A stretch of 64,000 nt of DNA, taken from the NCBI GenBank assembly GCA_951812395.1, contig CATOSD010000001.1, forward strand, positions 1,461,108 through 1,525,107, read 5' to 3'. This document shows positions 41,048 through 50,393 of this stretch, piece after piece. This stretch comes from an uncultured Dehalococcoidia bacterium (lineage in GTDB: Bacteria; Chloroflexota; Dehalococcoidia; Lucifugimonadales; CATOSD01). Under the pieces are notes generated by a model, which searched no databases, had not been told where the DNA came from, and worked only from the letters and a program-made list of their open reading frames with translations. The translations under genes were made by a program, and so were the position numbers. Within the stretch, counting starts at the first letter, position 1. Every line of letters begins with the position of its first letter.

Positions 41048-42211
41048 ATGTCTAGTAATCGACCTTACAAGATCCTGGTTGTCGACGATGAGCCCGACCT
41101 CGAGCCGCTGATACTTCAGCGGATGCGCAGGGACATCCGAAGAAGACAGTACACGTTTGTGTTTGCGCGCAACGGCTTGGAGGCGCTCGAAAAGCTGGGC
41201 GCCGACGAGTCTATCGACTTGGTTCTGTCCGACATCAATATGCCCCAGATGGACGGGCTTACGCTGTTGAGTCAGATCCCCAACGTCAGCACCGACGTTC
41301 GCTCGGTCATCATCTCCGCTTATGGCGACATGAAGAACATTCGCACCGCCATGAACCGGGGCGCCTTCGACTTCGTTACCAAGCCCATAGACTTCGAAGA
41401 CCTTCGAGTCACTATCGAGCGCACGTTGAGCCATCTGCTCGAATGGCGGGATGCGCTGGAGTCGCGCAACAAGCTGACGGTACTGCAGAACGAGTTGGAC
41501 ATCGCCAGCAGCATGCAGCAGTCGCTGCTGCCCAGCAAGTTTCCCGAGGGTGAGACCTTCCAGGTGTTCGGAAGAATGGAGCCTGCGCGGAATGTGGGGG
41601 GAGATTTCTTCGATATTCTGAACCGCGAACAACAACGCCTGGGCGTCGTCGTAGCGGACGTTTCCGACAAGGGCGTGCCCGCCGCACTCTTCATGATGTC
41701 GAGCCGCACGCTCATCAGGGCCATGTCCATCGGCAGCGCCACGCCGGGCGAGGTGCTCGCGAGCGTCAACGAACTTCTGCTGGAAGACAACGACTCCACC
41801 ATGTTCGTAACGCTCTTCTACGCGGTGTACGATCCGGAGAACGGCACTTTCACCTATGCCAACGGCGGTCACAACCCGCCGCTGCTCTTACACCCGGACG
41901 GAACGTCCGAGGAGTTGCCGCTCACCGGGGGCATCGCGCTGGGGCTTGTGCCCGATTTCGAGTATGAAGAGCGAACGCTGGTGCTGATGCCCGGCGACGC
42001 GCTGATCCTGTACACCGACGGCGTAACCGAGGCCATGAACGAAGACCAGGAGGAGTTTGGCGTCCCGAGGCTGATTAATGTGTTCCAAGTCGACCCGCCC
42101 AGCGATGCGGAAGATACCACGGGGCGCGTGTTCGAGGCAGTGCACGACTTTGCGGGTGACGCCGATCAGTCGGACGACATCACCTGCCTGGTTCTGCACC
42201 GCAGAAAGTAA
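41048..42211 (+). CDS. Response regulator fused to RsbU-type PP2C phosphatase
   Basis: 387 residues. Receiver domain 8-125 with phospho-acceptor Asp in LVLSDINMPQMDGL and Lys in VTKPIDF; a short coiled linker (LQNELDIASSMQQSLLP); then the SpoIIE/PP2C domain with GGDFFDI, VADVSDKGVPAALFM and ILYTDGVTEAMN, which supply metal-binding aspartates. It should dephosphorylate the STAS protein, gated by phosphorylation, perhaps from the histidine kinase of the same operon. Confidence 0.93.
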   Translation: MSSNRPYKILVVDDEPDLEPLILQRMRRDIRRRQYTFVFARNGLEALEKLGADESIDLVLSDINMPQMDGLTLLSQIPNVSTDVRSVIISAYGDMKNIRTAMNRGAFDFVTKPIDFEDLRVTIERTLSHLLEWRDALESRNKLTVLQNELDIASSMQQSLLPSKFPEGETFQVFGRMEPARNVGGDFFDILNREQQRLGVVVADVSDKGVPAALFMMSSRTLIRAMSIGSATPGEVLASVNELLLEDNDSTMFVTLFYAVYDPENGTFTYANGGHNPPLLLHPDGTSEELPLTGGIALGLVPDFEYEERTLVLMPGDALILYTDGVTEAMNEDQEEFGVPRLINVFQVDPPSDAEDTTGRVFEAVHDFAGDADQSDDITCLVLHRRK

Positions 42212-42236
42212 GCGCCGCGTAAGATAGGCCAGTCTA

Positions 42237-42653
42237 TTGAGCGAGATACTGACACTCAAGTTCGAGACAAGAATTGAAGAACTGATGCGTCTCCAAAGCG
42301 AGATAGAGCAGCTCGGCGAGCGGGAGGACTGGGATCCCGCCCTGGTTTTTCACGTTAACCTCGCTGTTGAAGAGTTGGCCACGAACATCATGAGCTACGG
42401 CTATTCGGGGGGCTTGCACGAGTTCGAAGTCATCCTCAACTCAGAGCCCGATCACCTGACGATAGATATCTGGGACGATGGTCAGCCGTTCGACCCCCTC
42501 ACTGAGGCTCCCGAACCGGACCTGGACGCTACACTGGAAGATAGGCGCATAGGCGGACTTGGCATCTACTTCGCCGAAACGCTCATGGACGAGATGAGGT
42601 ACGAAAGAGAGGATGGCAGGAACCACCTGACGTTGACCAAGCGCAGGGTGTGA
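42237..42653 (+). CDS. RsbW-like serine kinase / anti-sigma factor
   Basis: 138 residues, TTG start. HATPase_c fold: NLAVEELATNIMSYGY (N box), DIWDDGQPFDP (G1) and RRIGGLGIYFAETLMDE (G2). Short single-domain form as in RsbW/SpoIIAB. Its stop overlaps the next ATG. No sigma factor gene is next to it, so its output target is elsewhere or not a sigma factor. Confidence 0.9.
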   Translation: MSEILTLKFETRIEELMRLQSEIEQLGEREDWDPALVFHVNLAVEELATNIMSYGYSGGLHEFEVILNSEPDHLTIDIWDDGQPFDPLTEAPEPDLDATLEDRRIGGLGIYFAETLMDEMRYEREDGRNHLTLTKRRV

Positions 42654-43912
42654 TGACTGCGGGCCGACTATACCTGGCATTAGCCCTGTTCGCGATTCTT
42701 GCCGCGGTGGGCGCTCAAGGATGCGATTCCGGGCCGGCCCAGCCGGAAGTCAGCCCGCCTCCAACCGTCCAAGTGGGCGGTGACCCCGCAGACGGTATGG
42801 TCACGGGCGCAATTCCCGGCATAAGCGACGACACGGTGCTGTTCGGACAGTCTGCGGCGTTCAGCGGTCCGGCGCAGGAACTCGGCGCCAACATGCACCT
42901 GGGCATCCGGGCCGCGTTCCACGAACGAAACCTCGCCGGCGGCGTCCACGGCCGCCAGCTCGAGCTGACCTCACTTGATGACGCCTACGAGCCTGAGGCC
43001 GCCGTGGTGAACACCACGGAGCTCATAGATCGCAGGAACGTGTTTGCCCTGATTGGCGCCGTTGGCACCCCCACTTCGCGCTCCGCCGTGCCGGTAGCCC
43101 TAGCCGCCGAAGTTCCCTACATTGCTCCTTTCACCGGCGCGGCCTTCCTGCGCGACGAGCAGCTTACCAACGTCATAAACGTTCGCGCCTCCTACTACCA
43201 GGAGACCGAGGAGATGGTCGAACGACTGACCACCGACCTGGGCATAACGCGCATCGCGGTGATGTACCAGGACGATTCGTACGGCCGCGCGGGCTACACC
43301 GGGGCGAGGCAGGCGCTCGAACGAAGGGGTATGGAGCCGGCAGCTATTGGCGTTTATCCCCGCAACACCACCTCTGTGAAGACCACCCTCGTTGACCTTC
43401 AGCAAGGCGACCCAGAGGCTGTGATCATGATAGGCGCGTACAAGCCGGTGTCCACGCTGGTGCTGTGGGCGCGTCACATAGGGCTGGACCCCGTGTTCAT
43501 GACCGTCTCTTTCGTTGGTAGCAACGCGCTTGCCAGGGAGTTGGGTGCGATGGGAGAAGGGGTCTACGTTACACAGGTGGTGCCGTTTCCGACCGACGAC
43601 TCCATACCCGTCGTGCGGGCCTACCTGGACGCGCTCGCTGCGTACGCCCCCGACGCGGTTCCCGGGTTCGTATCCCTCGAGGGCTACCTGGCGGGTCTTA
43701 CAGCCATTGCGGGCCTCGAGGCGTGCGGCCGTGACGTTGACCGCGCGTGCTTTCTCGAAGCTCTTCACCAACCGGGGCTCTCGGACATCGGTGGTTTCCC
43801 GGTCAGTTTCGATACGCACGACAACCAGGGCTCCGATGCCGTGTTTCTGACCACAATAGGAAGTGACGGACGGTACTATCCGCTGGAGAGGATGGCGGAG
43901 GTTACGCCGTGA
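42650..43912 (+). CDS. Periplasmic-binding-protein-like lipoprotein (Leu/Ile/Val type)
   Basis: 420 residues. Lipoprotein-like signal LYLALALFAILAAVGAQGC, a Pro-rich linker, then a two-lobe type 1 binding protein with VLFGQSAAFSGPAQELG, FALIGAVGTPTSRSAVPV and RIAVMYQDDSYGRAG. No ABC permease genes follow; instead a histidine kinase starts inside its stop, so it is probably the sensor that presents a ligand to that kinase. Confidence 0.88.
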   Translation: MMTAGRLYLALALFAILAAVGAQGCDSGPAQPEVSPPPTVQVGGDPADGMVTGAIPGISDDTVLFGQSAAFSGPAQELGANMHLGIRAAFHERNLAGGVHGRQLELTSLDDAYEPEAAVVNTTELIDRRNVFALIGAVGTPTSRSAVPVALAAEVPYIAPFTGAAFLRDEQLTNVINVRASYYQETEEMVERLTTDLGITRIAVMYQDDSYGRAGYTGARQALERRGMEPAAIGVYPRNTTSVKTTLVDLQQGDPEAVIMIGAYKPVSTLVLWARHIGLDPVFMTVSFVGSNALARELGAMGEGVYVTQVVPFPTDDSIPVVRAYLDALAAYAPDAVPGFVSLEGYLAGLTAIAGLEACGRDVDRACFLEALHQPGLSDIGGFPVSFDTHDNQGSDAVFLTTIGSDGRYYPLERMAEVTP

Positions 43913-46095
43913 GGGAGCGACTGCACCGCGTTGTCGAGTACCGAAACCGTATATCTATTCAGATGTACCTCGGCATCGGCGCCTCCGCCGCGCTGACGCT
44001 GCTGGCGGCGTTGGTCGCCTTTTACTCCTTCTACCAGGTCACGCAGCAGCAGGAAATCGTGAACGAGGAGTCGGTGCCGAATCTGGCTGCCGCGTTCGGT
44101 GTCGCCCAGCACGGCAACAGCCTCGTGGCGGCCGCGCCTCGGCTCACGGCGGCGCAGTCCATCGAAGAGCTCAATGCCGTCGCCGACGAAGTAACGGGAG
44201 TACGACGCTTATTCGAAGAGCAGCTCGACGCACTAGCCTCGCAGTCCGACAAGTCCGGTGGCGAGTACGAGACCATACGGGCGCTTGCCGAAGATCTTAT
44301 CAACAATGTTCTTCTCATAAGATACAACACGGTTGACCTGTTGCTGCTTAGAGAAGAACGCGACCAACTCGCCGCCAGGCTTGACACGTTGATTGACGAA
44401 CTGAACTTGCTGCTTGCCCCTGCTCTGGACAATCAGCTGTTCTACGCGATAACAGGCTACCAGGAGCTGGGAATGCCCGCCGCTCCGCGCGCGGAGTACT
44501 TCTCCGAAGACGAGCTTCTCCTGTACCGCCGCCTTGCCGAGCTGCAGAGCGATGCCGGGGAGGCGACCCTCCACCTATCCAACGCATTCACGGTCTCCGA
44601 TCCGTCGCTCATCGAGCCTCTAAGGGAGAAGTTCGAGTCAGCCAAAGGTCGTATCGAGCGCAACATGGCTCCGCTGAGAGGAACAGAGTTCCATGTGGCG
44701 CTCACGCCGATCATCGAGAAAATCGTCGAAGTAGGGGTGGGCGATGACAACGGCTTCGACTTGCTGGACCGCGAACTCAGACTGGTGGAGACAGAAGTTG
44801 AACTGCTCGCAATGAACCGCGAGCAGGCTGTCGACCTGGTCGCGGAAGTCGACGCCCTGGTTGGAACGGCACGGGCCGACTCGCAAGCTGCGACCGTCGC
44901 GTCGGCGCGGGCGGTGGAGACCGGGCGGAACCTGCTGATTGCAATTACTTTAGTGAGCTTCGCAGGCGCCTTCCTGATCGCATGGCTATATATCGGACGT
45001 GGCCTGTTGCGGCGCATCGAGCTGCTTTCTGTGTGGATGCGACGCATGGCCGGTGGGGACCTCGAGACGCGAATGGACGTAGGCGGGCGAGACGAAGTGA
45101 CGGATATGGCCGCGGCGCTGGACGTGTTCCGTCAGCACGCCCTGGAGGTGCAGCGCCTCAACCTCGTGGAACAGCTCGCCCAGGAGCTGCAGGGGAAGAA
45201 CGACCAATTGGAGGAGGTGCTGGGTGACCTTCGCCTGGCGCAGGATCAGATAGTGGTCAGAGAAAAGTTGGCGGCTCTCGGCGAGCTGACCGCCGGAGTG
45301 GCCCACGAGATTCGAAATCCGCTCAACTTCATAAAGAATTTCTCTGAGTCTTCTGAAGAGCTGATAGCGGAGTTAAGGGAGGTGTTGGAAGAGGGCGCCG
45401 ACGACCAGGATGAACTGATCGAGGAGATTTCGGGAGACCTGGTGGCAAACCTCGGCAGGATCCGGTCCCACGGCGACCGTGCAAATCGTATCGTGCACGA
45501 CATGTTGATGATGGGGCGTGGCGCCGGCGACTGGCATCCCACTGACATCAACCTGCTTCTCGAGGAGCACTCCCGTCTGGCCTACCACAGCGCCCGCGCG
45601 GTCGACCCCGACTTCAACCTGGACATTCAGCACGAGTTTGACGAGAACGTGGGCAAAATAGCCGTGATTCCGCAGGACCTGGCAAGGGTGTTTCTGAACA
45701 TGGTTGGCAATGCCGCATACGCAACCAATCAGAGGCGGGTAAGCATAGGCGAAGAGCTCACGTCCGTTAGCTCGTACTTCCCGACCCTGTGGCTCATTAC
45801 CGAACGCCTCGAGAACGGCGTTCGCATAAAGATAAGGGACAACGGGGGAGGCATTCCGGACGACGTGCTGGAAAAGATATTCAATCCGTTCTTCACGACC
45901 AAACCGACCGGTGAGGGGACCGGTCTTGGGCTGGCGATGTGTAACGACATCATTCGGCAGCACGCAGGCACGATTCGAGTGGAGGTCGATCCGGGAGAAG
46001 GCACCAGCATGATCATCGATCTGCCGCTCGAGCCGCCGGAAGCCGGAGCAGCGCTGGAGGGCGAAGAGGAGGTTCCCACGGCGACCGGCGACTAG
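43909..46095 (+). CDS. Membrane sensor histidine kinase
   Basis: 728 residues from a GTG overlapping the previous TGA. Helix 1 (SAALTLLAALVAFYSFY), an extracellular all-helical domain of about 310 residues, helix 2 (LLIAITLVSFAGAFLIAWLYIG), HAMP, coiled coil, H box LTAGVAHEIRNPLNF with His near 465, N box FLNMVGNAAYA, G1 IRDNGGGIPDD and G2 GEGTGLGLAM. The likely phospho-partner is the receiver-RsbU protein in the same operon. Confidence 0.93.
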   Translation: MRERLHRVVEYRNRISIQMYLGIGASAALTLLAALVAFYSFYQVTQQQEIVNEESVPNLAAAFGVAQHGNSLVAAAPRLTAAQSIEELNAVADEVTGVRRLFEEQLDALASQSDKSGGEYETIRALAEDLINNVLLIRYNTVDLLLLREERDQLAARLDTLIDELNLLLAPALDNQLFYAITGYQELGMPAAPRAEYFSEDELLLYRRLAELQSDAGEATLHLSNAFTVSDPSLIEPLREKFESAKGRIERNMAPLRGTEFHVALTPIIEKIVEVGVGDDNGFDLLDRELRLVETEVELLAMNREQAVDLVAEVDALVGTARADSQAATVASARAVETGRNLLIAITLVSFAGAFLIAWLYIGRGLLRRIELLSVWMRRMAGGDLETRMDVGGRDEVTDMAAALDVFRQHALEVQRLNLVEQLAQELQGKNDQLEEVLGDLRLAQDQIVVREKLAALGELTAGVAHEIRNPLNFIKNFSESSEELIAELREVLEEGADDQDELIEEISGDLVANLGRIRSHGDRANRIVHDMLMMGRGAGDWHPTDINLLLEEHSRLAYHSARAVDPDFNLDIQHEFDENVGKIAVIPQDLARVFLNMVGNAAYATNQRRVSIGEELTSVSSYFPTLWLITERLENGVRIKIRDNGGGIPDDVLEKIFNPFFTTKPTGEGTGLGLAMCNDIIRQHAGTIRVEVDPGEGTSMIIDLPLEPPEAGAALEGEEEVPTATGD

Positions 46096-46123
46096 CGACT
46101 AGCCCCCCACGTACAAGCCTCGA

Positions 46124-46855
46124 CTACACCCCGTCTTCCCCTACCAGGTGGAACCGGCCCACGAATTCGTCGAGCAGGTCCGGGCTCCTCTGCCTGGGCA
46201 GCCGTGCCAGCGACATCGACTCCGGCATTACGATACCACCGGTAAAGACCAATCGCATCGCCAGCTCTACGCTGATGTCGGTCTCCAAGATGTCGTCCTC
46301 GTTTACGAACGCCATGTTGCCCGACGTTGGGTTCGGCACTGTAGGGACGTATACCACCGCAATCGAAATGTGCGTGTCGCGATTGTAGATTCGGCCTGTC
46401 ACAAATCCGAGCGCCATCATCCCGTCTCTGGGCCACTCCAGCAACACGACGCGGCTGAAGTTGTACTGCGAAGTCAGCGAAGACGTCAACTGTTCGGTTA
46501 CGCCGTAAACGGTTCCCATCACGGGAACATAGCTCAACGTCCTGCCAATCACATCCATCGACTTGCGGCCCCACAACGAAGCCATAGCCAGGCCCACCAC
46601 GAATATGGCGACTGCGAAAACTATGACGCCAACGCCCGGAAAGTCCAGCGGTACACCCCACAGATCTCGCTCATTTAGCAGACCACGGACGAGCGAGTCC
46701 GCGTTTTCAATGAGGAACGTAACCACGAAAACGGTCACGAGTAGAGGAATGAGCGCCACTATGCCAGCCATAACGCGACGCTGCAACGTGGCTTTGAAGC
46801 GGCTGAAGATGTTCGGTTTCTTCTCTTCGACTTCGTTTCCATTCGCGTTGTTCAT
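46124..46855 (-). CDS. DUF502 family membrane protein
   Basis: 243 residues. Two membrane helices (VMAGIVALIPLLVTVFVVTFL and VGVIVFAVAIFVVGLAMASL), then the DUF502 pattern: PVMGTVYGVTEQL, VVLLEWPRDGMMALGFVTG, VYVPTVPNPTSGNMAFV. Function unknown in all bacteria. The 250-base gap to the next gene shows nothing else. Confidence 0.9.
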   Translation of the reverse strand: MNNANGNEVEEKKPNIFSRFKATLQRRVMAGIVALIPLLVTVFVVTFLIENADSLVRGLLNERDLWGVPLDFPGVGVIVFAVAIFVVGLAMASLWGRKSMDVIGRTLSYVPVMGTVYGVTEQLTSSLTSQYNFSRVVLLEWPRDGMMALGFVTGRIYNRDTHISIAVVYVPTVPNPTSGNMAFVNEDDILETDISVELAMRLVFTGGIVMPESMSLARLPRQRSPDLLDEFVGRFHLVGEDGV

Positions 46856-47106
46856 CTACTTGCTCCTGCCTCACTCTCCAACCATGCCGGACCCTCGCCA
46901 GTTGCCCGCGAGTCATTATACCCTAAAGCTTCGGAGTGGAACTCCGACATTCTCAACTGTGCGGCGTCCACACAGCGATCGACAACCCCCGCGAGGAGCA
47001 GGCGCCTAGCGACCTTCTCTCGCGAGTCGCGCCTGTGTTACCATTTTGGCGGCCGCGAACACCGCCGTGGTCTTTGCCGCCGCGTGCGCCGCGCAAATGC
47101 CAATAG

Positions 47107-47775
47107 ATGGGCAACACGATGAAAGCAACCGGCTGCCGACCAACGGCGCAACACCACCCCGGCCGAACGGATGCCGCCCACGACTGGTGGAAGAGACCGT
47201 TCGACCTCGCGATACTCATTGCAGTGCACGTTGTCCTCGCCCCCCTCTGGATCGTACTTTGGACGCTCATTCCGTTAGCGATCTGGCTGCACGACCGCGG
47301 TCCAGTCTTCTACACGCAGCCGCGGCTGGGAAAAGGCGGGCGCGTATTCAGAGCCTACAAGTTCAGGTCCATGGTCCCCGACGCTGAGCGGATTAGTGGG
47401 GCGGTGTGGGCATCGGAAAACGACCCGAGAATAACTCCCGTGGGCCGTGTTCTGCGTAATCGCGCGCTGGACGAGTTGCCACAGGTGATAAACATGTTCA
47501 GGGGCGACCTCAGCCTGGTGGGCCCGCGCGCCGAACGCCCGGAGCTCGCCGCCGAAATCGCCAGGCGTGTGCCCGAATTCGAACGCCGTCTCCTGGTCAG
47601 GCCCGGCCTGACGGGGCTGGCGCAGGTGTACGGCGCCTACGATACCGATCCTCACGCCAAGCTCCGCTACGACACTCTGTACATGCGGCGTATGTCTCCG
47701 TGGTTGGACTTGAAGCTGCTGGTGATGTCGGTGTGGGTAACCCTGCTGGCAAAGTGGCAGGACAGGGAGCGCTGA
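47107..47775 (+). CDS. Bacterial sugar transferase (undecaprenyl-phosphate glycosyl-1-phosphate transferase type)
   Basis: 222 residues, only the catalytic domain of WcaJ/EpsL-like enzymes: KRPFDLAILIAVHVVLAPLW membrane anchor, GPVFYTQPRLGKGGRVFRAYKFRSM, then RNRALDELPQVINMFRGDLSLVGPR and RPGLTGLAQVYG. It would start lipid-linked glycan synthesis. No other glycan genes are nearby. Confidence 0.92.
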   Translation: MGNTMKATGCRPTAQHHPGRTDAAHDWWKRPFDLAILIAVHVVLAPLWIVLWTLIPLAIWLHDRGPVFYTQPRLGKGGRVFRAYKFRSMVPDAERISGAVWASENDPRITPVGRVLRNRALDELPQVINMFRGDLSLVGPRAERPELAAEIARRVPEFERRLLVRPGLTGLAQVYGAYDTDPHAKLRYDTLYMRRMSPWLDLKLLVMSVWVTLLAKWQDRER

Positions 47776-47782
47776 CGGGCCC

Positions 47783-49510
47783 CTAACTGCGCGTACGCGC
47801 TGCTCGATCGGCCCCCCGTAGCCTCGCGTCCTCCGCAGCAGCCGTCGCGCGGCCAGACGCGACGTCCACCCAACGCAAGGCGACTGTGCCCGCCAGAATG
47901 AGCAGGGCTACCGACGTGATCGCGGCGCGCGTGTCGAGCGCGGACGTTACGGACACGTAGATCAGGGGACCGAACACTGCCGAGGCCCTGCTCATGAAAC
48001 CGAAGAAGGAGAAGAATTCGCCGCTCCGTGAAGTAGGGGTGATCTGCGAGAACAGGCTCCGCGCCAACGCCTGGCTTCCCCCGATAATGGCCCCCACGAA
48101 CACGCCGATGAACAACCACTGGAAGCCCGCGTCGAGGCCCAGCGGCTTCCACAGCAGTTTGCGCACGGTTATAGGCCACCAGTCGACCGGACCGCTTCCC
48201 AGGCGCGAGGCGTGAAGCCGTCCCACCGCCGTTTCGCCGTCCAGTGCACCGCCTCGCACCGAAGCCGAGTAGGCGGAATCGCGCGACGGCCCTACGCCTT
48301 CCAGCAGCCGCTCCGTGCGCCTCGTACCGAGCATGTCGCCCTCCTCGATGACGCCGACATCGCGCTGCCAACTCTGTGCAGTTTCCGTGTCGGACACATC
48401 GGGTGCGTGCGTTACCTCGTAGAGGCCGTCTACGGAGCGATACTCCAGCCGGTAGTCGAAGTCTCCGTGCTCCTCCGGCTCGAGAGGGGCGATGGAGATG
48501 CCAAAGCCGATGATGATGAACCAGCCGCCGAGCGAAGCGACGAGAGCCGTCTTCGTGGAATACCTTGCCGCGAGCCACCCGAAGGCCAACGCGCCTGGCA
48601 CGGCGACGAATTGAATGATGAGCACCGTCCCGACGTTGAAGACCAGCGGGATGCCAAGCGTGTCCGCGGCGAACGCCCCCGATATGGTTAGCACCGTCTG
48701 GATGCCGTCGTTGAACAGCAGGTACGCGCCCAGGTACAGGAGCACGACCCTGAACTTACGTAACTCGGTTAAGGTGCGCCTGAACTCGCTGAAGGCCAGC
48801 GCCACCGCCGAGATCGGACCGAGTCCCCTGACCGCATTCGCGACCCGGGGCTCCGGAACCGCCACGAACGTCCAGATCGCCCAGCCGAACCACCACACGC
48901 CAACCGACGCGATGGCGAGTCGAGTCACGAGGTCGGCGTAATCTGTGTCGGCGGCCAGGAAAATCGCGGCCATGTGGGCCAGCAACAAAAGACCGCCGCC
49001 GAGATAGCCATATGCATAGCCCCGGCTGCTCACATCGTCCAGCAGATTGTCCGGGGCCACGTGAGGCAACAGCGCGTTGTAAAAGACTTGCGCGCCTGCG
49101 AACCCCATGTTGGCGAAGAAGAACGAGCCGAACAACCACACCCACGGGTGCGGGCTGTAAGCGGAAAAGAATGCCATCACCATGAAGAACGAGCCGCAGA
49201 ACGTGTAAATGCTGAGGAGCAGCTTCTTGATCGGCATACGGTCGGCTATCACGCCGAGCACTGGAGTTGTGATGGCGATAATGGCCGTAGAGATGGCGAC
49301 CGCAAAGGCCCAGAGCGAACTGCCCGTGACGCGCAGGCCGAGAAACTCGGCGTCGTCGCCTAGCGCGTCCTTGAACAGGAACACCGCGTAGACGGGCAGC
49401 ACGGCGACGGCGTTGGTCGCGTACGCCGAGTTCGCCCAGTCGTACATGCACCAGGCGTGTATCGCGGCGCGCTGCTTCCGCGCGAGGTCCTTCAGTCTCG
49501 GGATGGTCAC
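47783..49510 (-). CDS. MFS transporter, Atg22/UMF1-like
   Basis: 575 residues. Begins IHAWCMYDWANSAYATNAVAV, the hallmark of the UMF1/Atg22-like group, with about 12 helices, FFANMGFAGAQVFYNALLPH in the first half, and a soluble insert of about 100 residues (350-450) between the halves. Substrate unknown. Ends eight bases from the convergent sugar transferase gene. Confidence 0.88.
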   Translation of the reverse strand: MTIPRLKDLARKQRAAIHAWCMYDWANSAYATNAVAVLPVYAVFLFKDALGDDAEFLGLRVTGSSLWAFAVAISTAIIAITTPVLGVIADRMPIKKLLLSIYTFCGSFFMVMAFFSAYSPHPWVWLFGSFFFANMGFAGAQVFYNALLPHVAPDNLLDDVSSRGYAYGYLGGGLLLLAHMAAIFLAADTDYADLVTRLAIASVGVWWFGWAIWTFVAVPEPRVANAVRGLGPISAVALAFSEFRRTLTELRKFRVVLLYLGAYLLFNDGIQTVLTISGAFAADTLGIPLVFNVGTVLIIQFVAVPGALAFGWLAARYSTKTALVASLGGWFIIIGFGISIAPLEPEEHGDFDYRLEYRSVDGLYEVTHAPDVSDTETAQSWQRDVGVIEEGDMLGTRRTERLLEGVGPSRDSAYSASVRGGALDGETAVGRLHASRLGSGPVDWWPITVRKLLWKPLGLDAGFQWLFIGVFVGAIIGGSQALARSLFSQITPTSRSGEFFSFFGFMSRASAVFGPLIYVSVTSALDTRAAITSVALLILAGTVALRWVDVASGRATAAAEDARLRGADRAARTRS

Positions 49511-49554
49511 GTCAGACGCCCCCCATTCGGCGTGCCTTCAACCGGCGGGGTCGC

Positions 49555-50307
49555 CTAGACCGCGAGATAGCCGCCGTCTACCACGATCTCGGTTCCGGTG
49601 ATGTACGACGCCTCGTCAGTTGCGAGGAACAGCACGGCATAGCCGACCTCTTCCCGCCGGCCCTCCCTGCCCATGGGCACGTGGGCCAGCATCCGCTCCC
49701 TGGTCTCGGGCGCGGCTGTCACGGTCGAGGTGTCCATCGGCGGCATGATTCCCGGATGCACCGAATTTACGCGGATGCCCTCCCGCGCGTACCGGGCCGC
49801 CGCGGTCTTGGTCATGAGGCGGACAGCGCCCTTGGAGGCGTTGTAGCCCATGTGGATGTACTCCTGCCCCACGAACCCGGAGATGGACGAAATGTTGATG
49901 ATCGATCCGCCGCCGGAGCGTTGCATCTCCGGGATGGCGTGCTTCATGCCCAGGAACACTCCCTTGGCGTTCACGTCCATGAGCGTGTCCCAGGCGCCGG
50001 TGTCGAGCACGTCGGTCGCGATGCCGCCGCTGACGCCGGCGTTGTTCACGAGCACGTCCAGCCTGCCGAACCGCTCGACGGTCCGGGCCACGGCTTCTTC
50101 CCACTGCCGTTCGTCGGTAACGTCGAGCTCTATGAACAGCGCCTCGCCGCCCGCCTCGGCAATCTCCGCCTCCACCTTTCGTCCCGCGTCCTCGGATACG
50201 TCTGCGACGACCACCTTCGCCCCCTCGGCTGCGAACATCTTCGCCTCGGTTTCGCCCATGCCGCGCGACGCTCCGGTCACTATCGCCACTTTTCCAGCCA
50301 GTCTCAT
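49555..50307 (-). CDS. Short-chain dehydrogenase/reductase
   Basis: 250 residues, classical SDR. TGASRGMGE cofactor site, VNNAGVSGG, catalytic Ser in INISSISG, Tyr and Lys in YNASKGAV, ending ITGTEIVVDGGYLAV. VVVADVSEDAG after strand two favours NAD. Substrate not predictable. It belongs to a leftward group with MFS and 3-hydroxyisobutyrate-type dehydrogenase genes. Confidence 0.92.
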   Translation of the reverse strand: MRLAGKVAIVTGASRGMGETEAKMFAAEGAKVVVADVSEDAGRKVEAEIAEAGGEALFIELDVTDERQWEEAVARTVERFGRLDVLVNNAGVSGGIATDVLDTGAWDTLMDVNAKGVFLGMKHAIPEMQRSGGGSIINISSISGFVGQEYIHMGYNASKGAVRLMTKTAAARYAREGIRVNSVHPGIMPPMDTSTVTAAPETRERMLAHVPMGREGRREEVGYAVLFLATDEASYITGTEIVVDGGYLAV

Positions 50308-50393
50308 GTCATCGCCTCCTCTGCTGCGAAGATTGGTTCCTGGAGTTGCCGCCCGAGTTGGGACGACCTGCCGCCGGACGCCTGGGCTTTGGG

